Shown: positions 1-8,599, counted from the stretch's first letter. The stretch: DNA of 64,000 nucleotides from Rhizobiales bacterium 2SD (GCA_005502805.1 SCMY01000016.1:108762-172761); one strand, 5' to 3'. Translations and numbers: made by a program. The notes: generated by a model from the sequence alone, not told the origin.

Positions 1-77
1 GGACGGTTGCGCAGGAAATAGGCGACGCTCGCGCCGATCGCGCCTCCACCGACGATGACGACATCGCTCCGTTGCAT
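1..77 (-). CDS. FAD-dependent oxidoreductase, N-terminal fragment
   Basis: Only the first 25 codons lie in the window; the gene runs off the left edge. Starting at ATG 77 the visible protein is MQRSDVVIVGGGAIGASVAY followed by FLRNRP. It holds a hydrophobic beta strand and the GxGxxG-type dinucleotide loop (VGGGAIGAS) that opens FAD-dependent oxidoreductases of the DAO/glycine-oxidase type. The substrate cannot be told from this fragment. About 56 bp upstream lies an AT-rich stretch with a 21-bp imperfect dyad, so the gene probably has its own regulated promoter. The fold call rests on the loop alone. Confidence 0.7.
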   Translation of the reverse strand, partial: MQRSDVVIVGGGAIGASVAYFLRNR

Positions 78-132
78 AGGCGACCTCCCTCAGGAAGGGG
101 CGGATAACATGCCGAAGAAATTTATACAATCA

Positions 133-153
133 TGAATAGATCATATCCATTCA
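133..153. promoter_or_regulatory. Interrupted palindrome upstream of the FAD oxidoreductase gene
   Basis: Reading 133-153 the arms are TGAAT-n-GAT and ATC-n-ATTCA around a 3-bp centre, so eight of ten base pairs match. It lies in an AT-rich patch (121-153) that contrasts with the GC-rich surroundings and sits just upstream of the leftward gene that starts at 77. It looks like an operator for a dimeric repressor; the regulator is unknown. Confidence 0.4.
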
Positions 154-296
154 CCTCGCATCGCCGGTGCGATCAGCAAGGATGCGGGGTTTGCTGGCTG
201 CTGCCCCCTGGTGTGGCCTGCGCACAGCTTGGAGAATCTCATGCAGGGATCCCCGCGCATCCGCGCGGCTGGCCGCCTTCGGGGGCGCGGCCGATG

Positions 297-1040
297 CTAT
301 CGCGAGACTAGCGCCCGCCCGGTTCGCAAGGCATGGGCCCAGTCTGCCCGGCCATTGGCCTGGGCCTGCCGGGCGGCATGCTCCCAGTCATAGACGACGG
401 CGTGATGTTCGATCTCGACCGCCTTCGCCATCGTCACCACGGCTAGGCGGGCATGCGGTGCGCCGCTTTCCGAGACGTGAATGCTCGGATAGTCGGCATG
501 ATAGGCAGGATTGCCGACGCTACCGGGATTGATCACGACAGTGCCGTTGTCGAGCCGCAGCAGGCGCGGCTGGTGGCTGTGCCCACACAGGATTACGTCA
601 GCAGAGGCGGCAGTGGCGATCAGCGCTTCGACCGCCTGCGGACGGGCCGCGGCCAGGCGTCCGCCTTCGACCTCATCGAGCAGATAGGTCTCATCATCTT
701 TCGGGCAGGCGTGAAAGCAGCGTGCACGCCCGATCTCGATGTCGAACGGCAGGCCGGCGAGCCAGCCGCGGGCCTCGGCGTCCAGATCATGCCAGGCAAA
801 ACGATCGGAAGCTCCGAGTCCATCGGGAGAGGCCGCGCCGAGCGCCCGGTCATGGTTGCCGCGGACATGACTCATCCGGCTGGTCCGCAGCAGCCGCACC
901 GTCTCCGCCGGCCAAAGCGGGCCGGAGGCGCAGTCGCCGAGATTGACAATCCGATCGACGGAAAGTCCGGCAAGCCTTGTGAGCACGGCTTCAAGAGCCG
1001 GCAGGTTGCCGTGCACATCGGCGATGACGCCTAGCCGCAT
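297..1040 (-). CDS. Calcineurin-like metallophosphoesterase (YfcE/MJ0936 type)
   Basis: A 247-residue cytosolic metal-dependent phosphoesterase. The motifs fall in the expected order: D8-x-H10, GD (D36), GNHD (N62, H63, D64) and GHSH (H154, H156), which together build a two-metal site. There is no signal peptide. The family acts on phosphodiesters or phosphoproteins, and the substrate is not predictable here. The gene stands alone on the minus strand, about 115 bp from phnY, and convergent with nothing obvious. A paralogue with the same fold lies at 56822-57562 next to a protein kinase gene. The first ATG (1040) gives the standard family N-terminus (MRLGVIADVHGN). Confidence 0.85.
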   Translation of the reverse strand: MRLGVIADVHGNLPALEAVLTRLAGLSVDRIVNLGDCASGPLWPAETVRLLRTSRMSHVRGNHDRALGAASPDGLGASDRFAWHDLDAEARGWLAGLPFDIEIGRARCFHACPKDDETYLLDEVEGGRLAAARPQAVEALIATAASADVILCGHSHQPRLLRLDNGTVVINPGSVGNPAYHADYPSIHVSESGAPHARLAVVTMAKAVEIEHHAVVYDWEHAARQAQANGRADWAHALRTGRALVSR

Positions 1041-1156
1041 GTCGCAAATCCCGAATCTTCAGCCGGTCTTGCGCCAGCCAATCTTGTGATGGCGCGTCCC
1101 GGGCTTTGCGCCAAGGCCCGGGGCGGCCTGCAATCCGGGCAGATCTGGCCGGACGA

Positions 1157-2608
1157 TCATGCCGCCCAGGGCAGGGACCAGGTCTTGACGTTCGTGAACG
1201 ACTTCATGGCCTCGACGACGCCCTCCTTGTAGCCGAGACCGGAGTCTTTGATGCCGCCGAAGGGGGACATCTCGATGCGATAGCCGGGGACCTCCCAGAG
1301 ATTGACCGTGCCGACCTCCAGTTCCGCGACGAAGCGCTGGATGTAGTCGAAGCGGTTGGTGCAGATGCCGGACGACAGGCCATAGGCGGTCGAATTCGAG
1401 ATCGCGATGACCTTGGCGATGTCGTCAGGCACCCTGATGATCGGGATGACCGGGCCGAAGGTCTCCTCATGCACGAGCTCGCAGGTGTGGGGGATGCGGT
1501 CGACCACGGTCGGGTGAAACAGTGCGCCCTCCGCCCGCTTGCCGTAGAGAACCTGTGCGCCCTTGTTGACCGCATCGTCGACGCGGGCCTGGAAGAGCGC
1601 GGCCGAGCGGGCGTTGATGACGGTGCCGACATCGGTCGCCGGGTCCATCGGGTCGCCGCACCTCAGCGTCTTCGCCTTCTCGACGACGAGTTTCGAGAAC
1701 GCGTCGGCGACGCTCTCGACCACCAGGATGCGCTTCACCGCGGTGCAGCGCTGGCCGGAGTTCTTGGTCGCGCCGGTGACGGCAAGCTCAGCCGCCTTGT
1801 CGAGATCGGCGTCCTCCATGACGATCAGCGGATCGTTGCCGCCGAGCTCGAGCACGATGCGCTTGTAGCCGGCGGTGGCGGCGATGTGCTTGCCGACCCT
1901 GACCGAGCCGGTGAAGGTTACCAGATCGGCATCGGGGTCGGTGATCATCGCATCGCCCATGGTCGAGGGATTGCCGGTGACGACCGAGAGCATCTCCGGC
2001 GGCAGCCCGGCCTCGTAGAGCACGTCGGCCAGCGCCAGCGCGGTCAGCGGCGTCAGTTCCGTCGGCTTCAGCACGAGGCGGTTGTTGGTCGCGATCGCCG
2101 GCGCCAGCTTGTGGCTGACCATGTTGAGCGGGTGGTTGAACGGGGTGATCGCCGAGATCACCCCGAGCAGTGGCTGGCGCGTGGTGAAGATCTTGCGGGC
2201 CTTGCCGTTCGGCGAGATGTCGCAGGAGAACATCTCGCCATCGTCCTTGATGGTGAGCTGGGCGGCGAAGGACCAGACGTCATAGGCGCGGCTGGCCTCG
2301 TAGAGCGAGTCCTTCCAGCACAGGCCGGCCTCGGCCGTGATCAGCCGGGCGAACTCCTCCTTGCGGGCGAACAGGAGCTCGGCCGTCTTCTGCAGGATGC
2401 GCTGGCGCTCATAGCGGGAGAGCTTGGGCTTGAACGCCCTGGCCTTGGCGAAGGCCTCGCGGACCTGCTCGGGCCTGGCTGCGGGGATCAGCCCAACGAC
2501 GCTGTCGTCATAGGGGTTCCTGACCTCGACCATGTCGTCGGTCGTGGTGAGCTTGCCGGCGATGCGCATCGCCTCGCGCCGCACCGGCGGCTTCACGGTC
2601 GCGTTCAT
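1157..2608 (-). CDS. phnY: Phosphonoacetaldehyde dehydrogenase
   Basis: A 483-residue aldehyde dehydrogenase superfamily enzyme that oxidises phosphonoacetaldehyde to phosphonoacetate with NAD. The visible motifs are FTGS at about 232-235, the general-base Glu in VLELGG (E254) and the nucleophile in NSGQRC (C288). The start is 2 bp after the phnA stop, so the two genes are translationally close. Substrate assignment comes from the immediate neighbours, phosphonoacetate hydrolase and a PhnCDE-type transporter, and from overall resemblance to the PhnY family. It is the last gene of the minus-strand phosphonate operon. Confidence 0.9.
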   Translation of the reverse strand: MNATVKPPVRREAMRIAGKLTTTDDMVEVRNPYDDSVVGLIPAARPEQVREAFAKARAFKPKLSRYERQRILQKTAELLFARKEEFARLITAEAGLCWKDSLYEASRAYDVWSFAAQLTIKDDGEMFSCDISPNGKARKIFTTRQPLLGVISAITPFNHPLNMVSHKLAPAIATNNRLVLKPTELTPLTALALADVLYEAGLPPEMLSVVTGNPSTMGDAMITDPDADLVTFTGSVRVGKHIAATAGYKRIVLELGGNDPLIVMEDADLDKAAELAVTGATKNSGQRCTAVKRILVVESVADAFSKLVVEKAKTLRCGDPMDPATDVGTVINARSAALFQARVDDAVNKGAQVLYGKRAEGALFHPTVVDRIPHTCELVHEETFGPVIPIIRVPDDIAKVIAISNSTAYGLSSGICTNRFDYIQRFVAELEVGTVNLWEVPGYRIEMSPFGGIKDSGLGYKEGVVEAMKSFTNVKTWSLPWAA

Positions 2609-2610
2609 CG

Positions 2611-3864
2611 TCAGCTCACCAGGTTGAGGGCGACGTCGAAGACGTCGAAATTGCGCAGGGTCCGCCCGTCCGGAACGGTGATCGGCCGGTTGGCGATCAT
2701 CGGCACGCGCTGCTCGGTGATGCCGCCATGCGAGCGCAGCGGCTCGGTCAGGCCGGAGAGGTCGTGCTTGTCGGGCGAGGTGCCGATCACCTTCTGCCTT
2801 GTCGAGACCACGACGACGTCGCCGATCCGGTCGGCCGGGAGCTCGAAGCGCTCGCAGGCCTCGACCGCGGTCACTGCCAGGGCGATGCCGTCGAGGCCGG
2901 AGATGCGGGCGGCGACCTCCTCCTGGCTGACACCATCAGGCAGATAGACAGTCGCGAAGGAGCCGAGCGCGCCGTGATGCACGACGTAAGGGTCGGTGAT
3001 CGGCAGGATCACCCGCATCACGCCCCTGCCGTACCACTCGTCCATCAGGCTCTGCAGATAGACGACGTCGGGCTCGCCATTGGGCAGGTGCTTGTCGTTC
3101 ATGCCGTGGTCGGCGGTGATGACGAGCGTGCAGCCGAGTGCGTCGAGCCTGCCGACATAACCGTCGAACATCGCATAGAAGCTGTCGGCCATCTCCGAAC
3201 CGGGCGCCGCCTTGTGCTGCACATAGTCGGTGGTCGAGAGGTACATCAGGTCCGGCTTGAAGCTCTCCAGCAGCTTGACGCCGGCGGCGAAGACGAACTC
3301 CGAGAGATCGGCCGAATAGACGGATGGCACCGGCATGCCGACGAAGTCGAGCACATCAGCGATACCGTTTTCGGCCTTGTTGGCCCTGTCGGCCTTCTCG
3401 GAGGAGAAAGCGATTGCCGAACCGCTGGTGAAGTCGAGCCCCTTGCCGAGCAGGGTCCTGAGCTTGTCCTTGGCGGTGACCATCGCGACCTTGAGGCCGG
3501 CCTTCTGGAACTCGGCGAGGATGGTCGGGGCGCGCAGGAAGCGGGCATCGTTCATCATCACCTCTTCTTTGGCCTCGCGGTCGTAGAAGAAGTTGCCGGC
3601 GATGCCGTGCCAGGCCGGTGGGCGGCCGGTGATGATCGAGAGATTGTTCGGGTTGGTGAAGCTCGGGATCACCGAATAGGCGTGGGTGCTCGCCCCCGTC
3701 CGCATGATCCGGTCGAGGTTCGGCGTCAGCCCCTTGGCGCTGGCGGCTTCGATATAGGCCGGTTCGGAGCCGTCCATGCAGATCACCACGGTCGGGCGCT
3801 GCGGGCGGGCATAGAGGCGGCCATTGGCGACGACGTCCGCGCCAATCTTGGAATATGCGTTCAT
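2611..3864 (-). CDS. phnA: Phosphonoacetate hydrolase
   Basis: A 417-residue alkaline-phosphatase-superfamily C-P hydrolase that splits phosphonoacetate into acetate and phosphate using two zinc ions. The ligand set is complete: D31, the nucleophilic Thr in PSFTNPNN (T70), D213 and H217 (TTDYVQH), D252 and H253 (TADHGMNDKH), and H379 (RSHGG). A good ribosome-binding site (AAGGAG) precedes ATG 3864. This enzyme consumes the product of PhnY; the two genes are 2 bp apart. It releases phosphate without C-P lyase, so expression may depend on substrate rather than only on phosphate starvation, as the linked LysR gene also suggests. Confidence 0.93.
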   Translation of the reverse strand: MNAYSKIGADVVANGRLYARPQRPTVVICMDGSEPAYIEAASAKGLTPNLDRIMRTGASTHAYSVIPSFTNPNNLSIITGRPPAWHGIAGNFFYDREAKEEVMMNDARFLRAPTILAEFQKAGLKVAMVTAKDKLRTLLGKGLDFTSGSAIAFSSEKADRANKAENGIADVLDFVGMPVPSVYSADLSEFVFAAGVKLLESFKPDLMYLSTTDYVQHKAAPGSEMADSFYAMFDGYVGRLDALGCTLVITADHGMNDKHLPNGEPDVVYLQSLMDEWYGRGVMRVILPITDPYVVHHGALGSFATVYLPDGVSQEEVAARISGLDGIALAVTAVEACERFELPADRIGDVVVVSTRQKVIGTSPDKHDLSGLTEPLRSHGGITEQRVPMIANRPITVPDGRTLRNFDVFDVALNLVS

Positions 3865-3889
3865 GACGAACTCCTTGGGTCGGCGCCGA

Positions 3890-4693
3890 TCAGCGGATCA
3901 GGGCGCGGACGCGGGACGAGACCAGGTCGGCGATCAGGACCATGGCGAGGATCACGAGGATGCAAGTCGCCGTGTCCTGGTATTTGAAGAGCTTCATCGA
4001 GGAGACGAGCTCGAAGCCGATGCCACCGGCGCCGACCATGCCGAGGACGGTCGACTGGCGGACATTGGTCTCCAGTCGGTAGAAGATCGTCCCGAGCCAG
4101 GCCGGCAGGACTTGCGGCAGCACGCCGAAGAAGAAGGTCTTGAACGGGCCGACGCCGGCCGAGCGGAAGGCCTCCAGCGGCCCTTCGTCGATATCCTCCA
4201 TCGCCTCGGCGAAGAACTTGCCGAGCATGCCGGCGCCGTGGATGGCGAGCGCCAGCACCCCGGCGAAGGGGCCAAGCCCGATGGCGGCGACGAAGATCAG
4301 CGCGAGGATGATCTCATTGATGCCGCGCATGCAGTTGAGCAATTGCCGGGTGGCATGAAAGACGACCGGGCTCGGGCTCAGATTGCGCGCCGCGAAGAAG
4401 CAGACCGGCAGGGCGATGACGACGCCGAGCAGCGTGCCCCAGACCGCGACCTGCAGGCTTTCCAGAGCCGGCCGCCACAGCCTCTCGAGGAATTCCGGAT
4501 TGGGCGGCATCATCCGGACGAGGAAATCCACCATATAGGGGATGCCGTTCCAGAGATTATTGGCGTTGATCTGCGAGCCGACCGCCGCCCACCACAGGAA
4601 GGCCAAGGCGGCGAGGGTGACGAAGCCGACGCCCCACCAGCCGAAACGGCCCTGCGGCGGACGAAGGACGAGTTGCAGCGTTCCGAACGACAT
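3890..4693 (-). CDS. phnE: Phosphonate ABC transporter permease
   Basis: A 267-residue inner-membrane protein with about six hydrophobic segments and the permease loop region (EAFRSAGVGPFKTFFFGVLPQ, cut here to its sense, about residues 174-195) that contacts the ATPase. It resembles PhnE of the PhnCDE importer. It sits between phnC and phnA in one operon; the gap to phnC is 15 bp. The start ATG 4693 is preceded by GGGGAG. It probably carries phosphonoacetate, 2-hydroxyethylphosphonate or a related compound into the cytosol. Confidence 0.88.
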   Translation of the reverse strand: MSFGTLQLVLRPPQGRFGWWGVGFVTLAALAFLWWAAVGSQINANNLWNGIPYMVDFLVRMMPPNPEFLERLWRPALESLQVAVWGTLLGVVIALPVCFFAARNLSPSPVVFHATRQLLNCMRGINEIILALIFVAAIGLGPFAGVLALAIHGAGMLGKFFAEAMEDIDEGPLEAFRSAGVGPFKTFFFGVLPQVLPAWLGTIFYRLETNVRQSTVLGMVGAGGIGFELVSSMKLFKYQDTATCILVILAMVLIADLVSSRVRALIR

Positions 4694-4708
4694 GGACCTT
4701 GCTCCCCG

Positions 4709-5518
4709 TCAGGCGGTTGCGGTGGCGATCATCGGCGCCAGCACGGGCTGGCTGGCCGGACGGGGCTTCAGCACGCGGGCGATGCCAGGGTCCTCCAGGC
4801 CGGGATAGATCTGGTGGACGATCTCGGACGTCAGCTGGTCCGGCGTGTCGTCGAAGATCACCCGGCCGCCACTCAGGCCGACGATGCGCTCGCCGAACTC
4901 GACGGCGTAGTCGACCTGGTGGAGGTTGCAGATCACCGCGATGCCCTCCTCCTTGCAGATCGCCTTGAGGTAGCCGAGCACGATGCGCGAGGTCTTGGGA
5001 TCGAGGCTCGCCACCGGCTCGTCGCAGAGGATCACCGCGGGCTGCTGCGCCAGCGCCCTGGCGATGCCGACGCGCTGCTGCTCGCCGCCGGAGAGCTGGT
5101 CACCGCGCGAATTCGCCTTCTGGGCGAGCTCGACCCGCGCCAGGCAGTCCATCGCGATCGCGACGTCCTCTTTCGGGAAGAGCTGCAGCATCGACAGGAG
5201 GGACGACAGGCCAGCCATCCGGCCGACCAGCACATTCTTCAGCACCGACAGGCGCTTCACCAGGTTGTGGTGCTGGAAGATCATCGCCACCGGCCGCTTG
5301 CCGGCGGCGCCATGCCTGAGGTCGAGCACCTTGCCGTCGATGACGGTCCGCCCCGCATCGGGCTGCGCCAGCCCGTTGATGCAGCGCAGCAGCGTCGACT
5401 TGCCGGCGCCGCTGGGGCCGAGCACGACGAGAAACTCGCCGGCTTTGACGCTGAGGTCGATGCCCTGCAGGACCGGACGGCCCGCATAGGACTTCTTCAG
5501 TCCTTCGATCTTGATCAT
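4709..5518 (-). CDS. phnC: Phosphonate ABC transporter ATP-binding protein
   Basis: A 269-residue ABC ATPase with Walker A GPSGAGKS (34-41), Q-loop FQHHN (about 81-85), signature LSGGEQQR (142-149) and Walker B VILCDEP (162-168). It energises the PhnE permease. The start ATG 5518 has a strong upstream GGAGGA. It lies 31 bp downstream of phnD and 15 bp upstream of phnE in the same operon. Confidence 0.9.
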   Translation of the reverse strand: MIKIEGLKKSYAGRPVLQGIDLSVKAGEFLVVLGPSGAGKSTLLRCINGLAQPDAGRTVIDGKVLDLRHGAAGKRPVAMIFQHHNLVKRLSVLKNVLVGRMAGLSSLLSMLQLFPKEDVAIAMDCLARVELAQKANSRGDQLSGGEQQRVGIARALAQQPAVILCDEPVASLDPKTSRIVLGYLKAICKEEGIAVICNLHQVDYAVEFGERIVGLSGGRVIFDDTPDQLTSEIVHQIYPGLEDPGIARVLKPRPASQPVLAPMIATATA

Positions 5519-5549
5519 GCCGCTTCCTCCGCCGGTCGCGTTTGCGCGA

Positions 5550-6425
5550 CTACTTCATCTTGGTGAGATCGAGCTTCAGCACCTTCGCCGTCTCGCGAAT
5601 GATGTCGTAGGCTTGGTCGTTGGTCTCGACGAAGCGGTTGAGCTTGCCCTGGTCGGCCCAGGTGATGTCGCGGATGTTGAGGAAGGCCGATTTGATGTTC
5701 GCCTTCAGGTCGTCAGGCAGGCTCTTGCGCCAGCAGGTCGGCGATTCCGGGATCGGATCCGACTCCCAGACGACGTGGATGTCGGCGCGATCGACCAGCT
5801 TCTTCTGCACGGCCGCATCGAGGATACGGTCGGCAATGGTCGCGGCATCGACGCGCTTGTTGGCGACGGCGAGCGCATTGGCGTCATGCGAGCCGGTGAA
5901 GAGGACCCGGCCGAAATCCTTCTCGGGATCGAAGCCGAGCTTCATCAGCCCGGCCTTGGGGAAGAGGTGGCCCGAGGTCGAGGATGGATCGACGAAGGCG
6001 AAGGTGCGGCCCTTCAGGTCCTTCCAGTCACCGATGCCGCTGTCCTTCCGCGCGATGATCTGGCTGCGATAGAAGCTCCGGCTCGACTTGGCCGTCTCCG
6101 CCGTGGCGAAGGCCTCGATCGCCGCGACCGTGGTGCCGAGCACATAGGAGAACGGGCCGAGATAGGCGACGTCGACATGGTTCGAGCGCATCGCCTCGAT
6201 CACGCCGTTATAGTCCGAGGCGACGAAGCCCTGGACCTGGATGCCGAGATTCTTCTGGAGCGCGGCGAGGAGCTGGGCACTCGATTCCAGCATCGCCCGC
6301 GAATCCTCGGATGGGATCAGCCCGACGCGGACCAGCTTGGTCTGGGCCCGGACCAGGGCCGGCGCTGCCAGCAGAGCTCCTGCAGCCAGTGAGCCTTTGA
6401 GTATCGTGCGACGTGTGGTGGTCAT
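5550..6425 (-). CDS. phnD: Phosphonate-binding periplasmic protein
   Basis: A 291-residue solute-binding protein of the PhnD/phosphate-phosphonate type. It begins MTTTRRTILKGSLAAGALLA and continues to an APALVRAQ cleavage region, so it carries a twin-Arg-like signal (RRTILKG) and is exported. ATG 6425 is preceded by GGGAGG at 5-6 bp, so the longer upstream frame (to 6647) is not used. The mature part (KLVRVGLIPSEDSRAM) is typical of PhnD. It delivers the phosphonate to PhnCE. Confidence 0.88.
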   Translation of the reverse strand: MTTTRRTILKGSLAAGALLAAPALVRAQTKLVRVGLIPSEDSRAMLESSAQLLAALQKNLGIQVQGFVASDYNGVIEAMRSNHVDVAYLGPFSYVLGTTVAAIEAFATAETAKSSRSFYRSQIIARKDSGIGDWKDLKGRTFAFVDPSSTSGHLFPKAGLMKLGFDPEKDFGRVLFTGSHDANALAVANKRVDAATIADRILDAAVQKKLVDRADIHVVWESDPIPESPTCWRKSLPDDLKANIKSAFLNIRDITWADQGKLNRFVETNDQAYDIIRETAKVLKLDLTKMK

Positions 6426-6501
6426 GTCATCCTCCCAAGATGATCCGGCGATCTTTTGATCTGCCTTGTGAACCGGTTCGGGCAGCGTTGCCGCCCTGAT
6501 T

Positions 6502-7590
6502 TCAGGCGGCCATGGCCGCCTGTCTGCCGATGAAGTTGCGGCCGCGCTCGCCTTCGAGCGCCTTGCCGACCAGGCGGTTCCATTCGCCGGCCGAGACGCC
6601 ATAGGCGGAAGGATCGGTCGCGACGCCGAGATCCCTGAGGAAGGCACTGAGCCGTTCGGCGCCGGCTTCGAGATCGGGGCCGAAGACCCGGCGCAGCGCC
6701 GCGTCGCATTGCGGCTGCGCGCCCATCGCCCAGCGCATCACCATCGGCAGGGAGAAGGAGCAGGCGATGCCATGGATCGTGCCGCTCTTCAGCGTGATGT
6801 CGTAGGAGATGTTGTGGGCGAGCGCCGTCTTGGTGTTGGAGAAGGCGAGGCCCGCCAGCAGGCTGGCTCGCATCTGCCGGGTCCTGAGCTCGACATCGTC
6901 GAGGCGCTCCAGCAGGCGCGGCAGCGTCTCGATGATCTCCCTGGCCGCCTCGACCGCGTAGTTCGCCGAAACCGGGTTGCCGTTGACGTTCCAGATGCTT
7001 TCCAGCGCATGGGAGAGGGCATCGAGCCCGGTCGCCAGCGTCAGGCCGCGCGGCGCGCCGACCGTCAAAGCGGGATCGAGCACTGCCGTCTCCGGGTAGA
7101 GCCGGGGATGGGCGAGCGAGTACTTGCTGCCATTGGCCGAGTCCCAGACCGTCGCCCAGGAGGTGACCTCGCTGCCGGTGCCGGCCGTGGTCGGCACGGC
7201 GATGATCGGGATGATCGCGGTCTCATCCAGCGGCTTTTTCTCGACGAGGTGCCGGCGCACGGTCTCGAAATCGCCGTTGCTGGCCGCCAGCACCTTGGCG
7301 GCGTCGATCATCGAGCCGCCGCCGAGAGCGACGATGACCTCGGCCGGCTCGGCCGCACCGAACTGGCGGCAGGACTCGGCGAGATCGGCGCAATCCGGAT
7401 TGGTCTCGATATTGGTGATCGAGGCGACCGGCGCGCCGGCGACCGCTGTCAACCGGGCGGAGAGCTCGCGGAAGAGCGGCTGGTCATAGGTGACGAGGGC
7501 CCAGCGCCGTCCGCCGATCAACCCGGCGACCTCGTCGAGGAGGCCGCTGCCGAACCGGATCTTCACGGGGTTCCAATACGCCCAGTTCAT
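6502..7590 (-). CDS. Iron-containing alcohol dehydrogenase, phosphonate-linked
   Basis: A 362-residue group III (iron) alcohol dehydrogenase. The motifs are GGGS (90-93, nucleotide binding) and the metal ligands D190, H194, H259 and H273. ATG 7590 (MNWAYWNPVKIRFG) is chosen because GAGGG lies about 9 bp upstream; for the in-frame ATG 7599 the same GAGGG would touch the start codon. The family includes phosphonoacetaldehyde reductases that interconvert 2-hydroxyethylphosphonate and phosphonoacetaldehyde. It is the first gene of the phn operon, 76 bp before phnD, and no PhnW transaminase is present. I infer it oxidises 2-hydroxyethylphosphonate to feed PhnY; the in vivo direction is not shown by sequence. 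Confidence 0.75.
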   Translation of the reverse strand: MNWAYWNPVKIRFGSGLLDEVAGLIGGRRWALVTYDQPLFRELSARLTAVAGAPVASITNIETNPDCADLAESCRQFGAAEPAEVIVALGGGSMIDAAKVLAASNGDFETVRRHLVEKKPLDETAIIPIIAVPTTAGTGSEVTSWATVWDSANGSKYSLAHPRLYPETAVLDPALTVGAPRGLTLATGLDALSHALESIWNVNGNPVSANYAVEAAREIIETLPRLLERLDDVELRTRQMRASLLAGLAFSNTKTALAHNISYDITLKSGTIHGIACSFSLPMVMRWAMGAQPQCDAALRRVFGPDLEAGAERLSAFLRDLGVATDPSAYGVSAGEWNRLVGKALEGERGRNFIGRQAAMAA

Positions 7591-7664
7591 GCGGTCCATC
7601 CCTCGCAATGCGCCTTGCCGGCCTCGTTGGAAGGGATGCTCACAGAGCTCCGTTCTCATAACAA

Positions 7665-7681
7665 ATTGATTTTTCAATCAA
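7665..7681. promoter_or_regulatory. Palindrome in the phn/lysR divergent promoter region
   Basis: TTGATT-TTTC-AATCAA (7666-7681) is a perfect 6-bp-arm dyad; read one base earlier it also forms ATTGA-TTTT-TCAAT. It lies in the 109-bp AT-rich gap between the leftward iron-ADH gene (start 7590) and the rightward lysR gene (start 7700). LysR-type regulators usually bind such T-N11-A dyads in divergent promoters. Confidence 0.5.
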
Positions 7682-7684
7682 GAA

Positions 7685-7699
7685 AGATAGAAACTATCT
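7685..7699. promoter_or_regulatory. Palindrome abutting the lysR start codon
   Basis: AGATAG-AAA-CTATCT is a perfect dyad whose last base touches ATG 7700. No Shine-Dalgarno sequence is present in front of that ATG, so the site takes the place of a ribosome-binding site. It may be the second half of the LysR operator (autoregulation), or the gene may be read from a leaderless mRNA. Confidence 0.5.
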
Positions 7700-8599
7700 A
7701 TGCGTTATACTCAGCTCAGATCCTTCCATAACGTCGCGAATGCCGGCGGTTTCAACGCCGCGGCCGAGGCGTTCAACATCAGCCAGCCGACTTTGACGGC
7801 GCAGGTCGGCGCGTTGGAGGAGGAGTTCGGCGTCGAGCTCTTCGTCAAGCGCGGCCGGCGACGCGAGCTGAGCGAGACCGGGCGCGAATTGCTCGCCATC
7901 ACCACACGCATGTTCGCCGAGGAGGCCGAGGCGCTCGCCTTCCTGACGGAGTCACGCGAGCTCAGGACAGGCCGGCTCTCGATCGGCGCCGTCGGGCCCT
8001 TCCACGTCACGGAGATGCTCGCGGCCTTCAACCAGGCCTATCCGGGCATCGAGCTGGCGGTGAAGCTCGGCAACTCCACCGAGGTGCTCGATGATCTCGC
8101 GAGCTATCGCTGCGACGTCGCGGTCCTCGCCTATATCGACGAGGACGACAGGCTCCTGACCATCCCGTATCGCCGGCATCCGGTCGCGGTCTTCGTGCGG
8201 CGCGAGCATCGCCTGGCCGGGCGCCGCAGCATCAGGTTGCCGGAGCTGGAGGGCGAGCCGATGATCGCGCGCGAGCAGGGCTCGACGACACGACGTGCTT
8301 TCGAGAATGCGCTCGCCAGGACAGGCACCAAACCCCGTCTCGTCATGGAGATCGGCAGTCGCGAAGCTGTCCGCGAAGCGGTGATCCGCGGCCTCGGCAT
8401 CAGCTACGTCTCGGAGGCCGAGTTCGTTCCGGACCAGAACCTGACGCTGATCCCGATAGAGGGGGCAGAGGTCTACACCTACGCGCATGTGGTCGTGCTG
8501 AGGCAGCGGCAGACCAGCCGGATCATCAAGGCCTTCCTTGAGGTCGTGCATCGCACGCGCGATGCTCCGGATGGCGTCGGGCATGCGCTGCGCGCCTGA
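7700..8599 (+). CDS. LysR-family regulator of the phosphonate operon
   Basis: A 299-residue LysR-type transcription factor: winged helix-turn-helix at about 1-60 (MRYTQLRSFHNVANAGGFNA, then SQPTLTAQVGALEEEFGVEL) and a LysR substrate-binding domain from about 90. It is divergent from the phn operon with 109 bp between starts, the usual geometry for a LysR gene and its target. The coinducer is probably a phosphonate intermediate. The start is fixed by the family N-terminus even though no ribosome-binding site is visible. Confidence 0.88.
   Translation: MRYTQLRSFHNVANAGGFNAAAEAFNISQPTLTAQVGALEEEFGVELFVKRGRRRELSETGRELLAITTRMFAEEAEALAFLTESRELRTGRLSIGAVGPFHVTEMLAAFNQAYPGIELAVKLGNSTEVLDDLASYRCDVAVLAYIDEDDRLLTIPYRRHPVAVFVRREHRLAGRRSIRLPELEGEPMIAREQGSTTRRAFENALARTGTKPRLVMEIGSREAVREAVIRGLGISYVSEAEFVPDQNLTLIPIEGAEVYTYAHVVVLRQRQTSRIIKAFLEVVHRTRDAPDGVGHALRA

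Noticed and set aside
121..153. Same TetR operator as at 22-26 kb
   Set aside because: The ATGAAT and ATTCA halves are 11 bp apart instead of 3, so it does not fit the motif.
1106..2947. Long plus-strand open frame opposite phnY and phnA
   Set aside because: It is antisense to two well-supported genes, is rich in Arg, Asp and Gly as expected from GC-rich shadows, and has no family signature.
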